This document shows, in pieces, positions 62,290 to 64,000 of a DNA stretch of 64,000 bases. This stretch comes from DATIXJ01 sp963714795 (GTDB lineage: Bacteria > Bacteroidota > Ignavibacteria > UBA10030 > SZUA-254). The stretch's first letter is position 1. The number at the start of each line of letters is the position of its first letter. The DNA lies in contig CAVQPS010000006.1 of the NCBI GenBank assembly GCA_963714795.1, forward strand, positions 186,001 through 250,000, written 5' to 3'. A model generated the notes under the pieces. That model had not been told where the DNA came from and did not search any database. It was given only the letters and a program-made list of their open reading frames with translations. A program made the translations under genes and the position numbers.

Positions 62290-63256
62290 ATGGAATTTGA
62301 TTTTTCACAGCAAATCAAACAGGAAGCTCACCGTCTTGGTTTTGAAAAAGTCGGTATAGCGCCTGCCGAAAAACTGGAAGCCGAAGCACTGCATCTCAAA
62401 CAGTGGCTTGAGAACGGGTTTCACGGCACGATGGAATGGATGACTCAAAATTTTGATAAACGAACCGATCCAAAAAATATTTTACCGTCTGCTCAATCGA
62501 TTATTTCTGTGGCGATGAATTATTATACGGATGTGCAACATTCTGAAGATCCAACCACGGGAAAAATATCCCGGTATGCATGGGGAACAGATTATCACGA
62601 TGTGTTGACGAAACGTTTGCAATCGTTGTTGCAATTTATCAAAGACTCGGCAACCCGGAGCAGAAGGAAAAGTGTATGTCGATACGGGACCGATGATGGA
62701 TAAAGTGTGGGCACAACGCGCGGGAATCGGTTGGCAGGGAAAACATTCGAATCTCATTACACACGATTACGGCTCGTGGGTATTTTTAGGCGAAATCATT
62801 CTGAATCTCAAACTGGATTATGATGAGCCGGATACCGATCATTGCGGAAGTTGCACATTGTGCATCGAAGCGTGCCCGACACAAGCGATTACGGAACCGT
62901 ATGTTGTCGATGCCAATTTGTGCATTTCATATCTGACTATTGAACATCGCGGCGAAATAGCGAGTTCACTCGGAGAAAAATTCGATCGGTGGATTTATGG
63001 TTGTGATATTTGTCAGGATGTATGTCCATGGAATCAAAATGACGCGCATCCGACCGATAAGGACGATTTTCAGCCCCGTCAGTTTAATGTTGCTCCCAAG
63101 CTAACGGATATTGCTGCGTTGACACAGCTTGAATTCAGTCAACAATTTCGAAACAGTCCGATCAAAAGAACAAAGCATAGCGGGTTGACGCGAAATGCCG
63201 CTATGAATTTGTCGAATCGGAAAAGCGATTCTCTTGAAAAGGAAAAACAGAAATGA
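62290..63256 (+). CDS. queG: epoxyqueuosine reductase QueG, frameshifted
   Basis: A ~322-residue enzyme split by one extra base near 62660: the first frame ends at 62703, while VYVDTGPMMDKVWAQRAGIGWQGKHSN continues in the other to 63256. The N-terminal QueG domain (FEKVGIAPAE; GFHGTMEWM; KRTDPKNILP) and two [4Fe-4S] motifs (CGSCTLCIEACPTQAI and CDICQDVCPWN) are clear. The enzyme uses cobalamin to reduce epoxyqueuosine to queuosine in tRNA. The usual C-terminal HEAT-like extension is short. Its stop overlaps the trxB start. Confidence 0.88.
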
Positions 63257-64000
63257 CTCATCATCATAAAGTAATTATCATCGGAACCGGACCCGCCGGC
63301 TTGACCGCTGCACTGTATACGGGTCGTGCGAATCTTCAACCGCTGGTCTTTGAAGGGATTCAACCGGGCGGACAACTAACTATCACAACCGAAGTCGAAA
63401 ACTTTCCCGGATTTCCGGAAGGCGTTCTCGGACCGGAACTCATGGACTTATTCCGTAAACAAGCCGAGCGATTCAATGCAAAAACAATTTTTCAGGATGT
63501 TACCAAAGTCGATTTTTCACGAAAACCGTTCCATGTTTATTCGAACGATGACGAGTATACTGCGGATGGAGTGATTGTTTCCACCGGTGCATCGGCAAAA
63601 TGGTTAGGATTGAATTCGGAAAAAGAATATACCGGCTTCGGTGTTTCCGCGTGCGCAACCTGTGATGCTTTTTTCTTTAAAGGACTTGAAGTTGTTGTGG
63701 TCGGCGGCGGTGATACAGCGATGGAAGAGGCGAACTTCTTAACCAAATTTGCTTCGAAAGTTACCATCATTCATCGACGGGATAAATTTCGTGCATCGAA
63801 AATCATGGTTGACCGCACAATGAAAAATCCTAAAATGTCGTTTATGCTCGATTCAGAAGTTATTGAAATTCTCGGGAAATCTGAGAATGGCAGAAAGTCG
63901 GTCGTTGGCGTGAAGGTGAAGAATGTGAAAAGCGGATCTGTTTCAACTCTTCGCACCGACGGTTTTTTTGTCGGCATCGGTCATCAACCGAATACGAAAA
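63253..64000 (+). CDS. trxB: thioredoxin reductase TrxB, truncated by the window end
   Basis: The first ~249 residues of a TrxB reading through the end of the window. The FAD motif GTGPAGLTAALYTGRA lies at the N-terminus, the redox-active pair is ACATCDAFF near residue 134, and the NADPH motif VVVGGGDTAMEEANFL follows near 155. The protein should continue with the second FAD-binding part (already visible in FFVGIGHQPNT). It overlaps the queG stop by four bases. Confidence 0.93.
   Translation, partial: MTHHHKVIIIGTGPAGLTAALYTGRANLQPLVFEGIQPGGQLTITTEVENFPGFPEGVLGPELMDLFRKQAERFNAKTIFQDVTKVDFSRKPFHVYSNDDEYTADGVIVSTGASAKWLGLNSEKEYTGFGVSACATCDAFFFKGLEVVVVGGGDTAMEEANFLTKFASKVTIIHRRDKFRASKIMVDRTMKNPKMSFMLDSEVIEILGKSENGRKSVVGVKVKNVKSGSVSTLRTDGFFVGIGHQPNTK

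Overview
The window is a chromosomal segment of a Gram-negative, FCB-group (Bacteroidota/Ignavibacteriota-like) bacterium, probably from a metagenome or lightly polished assembly. The evidence is TonB-dependent receptors, a PorV-like protein, a secreted protein ending in a type IX secretion (T9SS)-like sorting domain, many lipoproteins, and an OmpA-like protein. Unlike classical Bacteroidetes it shows strong Shine-Dalgarno sequences and good TTGACA-17-TATAAT-type promoters, which favours an early-branching FCB lineage. Species cannot be assigned from this sequence.

Layout. 0-5.6 kb: ABC exporter, msrB and an ElyC-like gene; a REP-associated tyrosine transposase (RAYT) between two copies of its palindrome; a feedback-type DAHP synthase (aroF) behind what looks like a tyrosine-codon attenuator. 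5.6-9.9 kb: an AT-rich accessory stretch in which a repeat module (hairpin array, promoter plus structured leader) occurs twice, each time before a different gene (a GT-C-like membrane protein; a propeller lipoprotein inside 22-bp inverted repeats). 10-15 kb: glcD, esterase, glcF, then an OmpA-like protein. 15-18.2 kb: more copies of the repeats around a small PH-like membrane gene, then thiI and a CDGSH protein. 18.3-21.4 kb: a DUF4412-like protein and a Tat-exported six-hairpin-glycosidase-like protein. 22-33 kb: an operon of six exported proteins (two lipoproteins, TonB receptor, T9SS cargo, PorV-like protein, YCF48/lamin-tail lipoprotein) behind a consensus promoter, followed by tRNA-Leu. 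33-41 kb: TPR and periplasmic-binding proteins, radC, an Lpp-like lipoprotein with a LysM protein, phoH, mazG. 41-47 kb: amidohydrolase, class-V aminotransferase with serA, an NHL protein, ssb. 47.6-51.7 kb: a cobalamin riboswitch with terminator driving btuB, a BtuG-like propeller lipoprotein and a DUF6580-type membrane protein. 51.8-64 kb: carA, dut, rsmI, a cysteine-less redoxin, B12-dependent metH, DUF309, ferredoxin, MBL hydrolase, Rieske protein, queG and trxB (cut by the window end).

How the parts connect. The B12 uptake locus fits two cobalamin-using enzymes in the same window, MetH and QueG. SerA and the aminotransferase form a serine-pathway pair; GlcD/GlcF oxidise glycolate or a similar 2-hydroxy acid. 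At least twelve single-base frameshifts interrupt otherwise intact families, several in or next to short homopolymers and many in housekeeping genes. I read most of them as consensus errors rather than gene decay and give the repaired gene spans.
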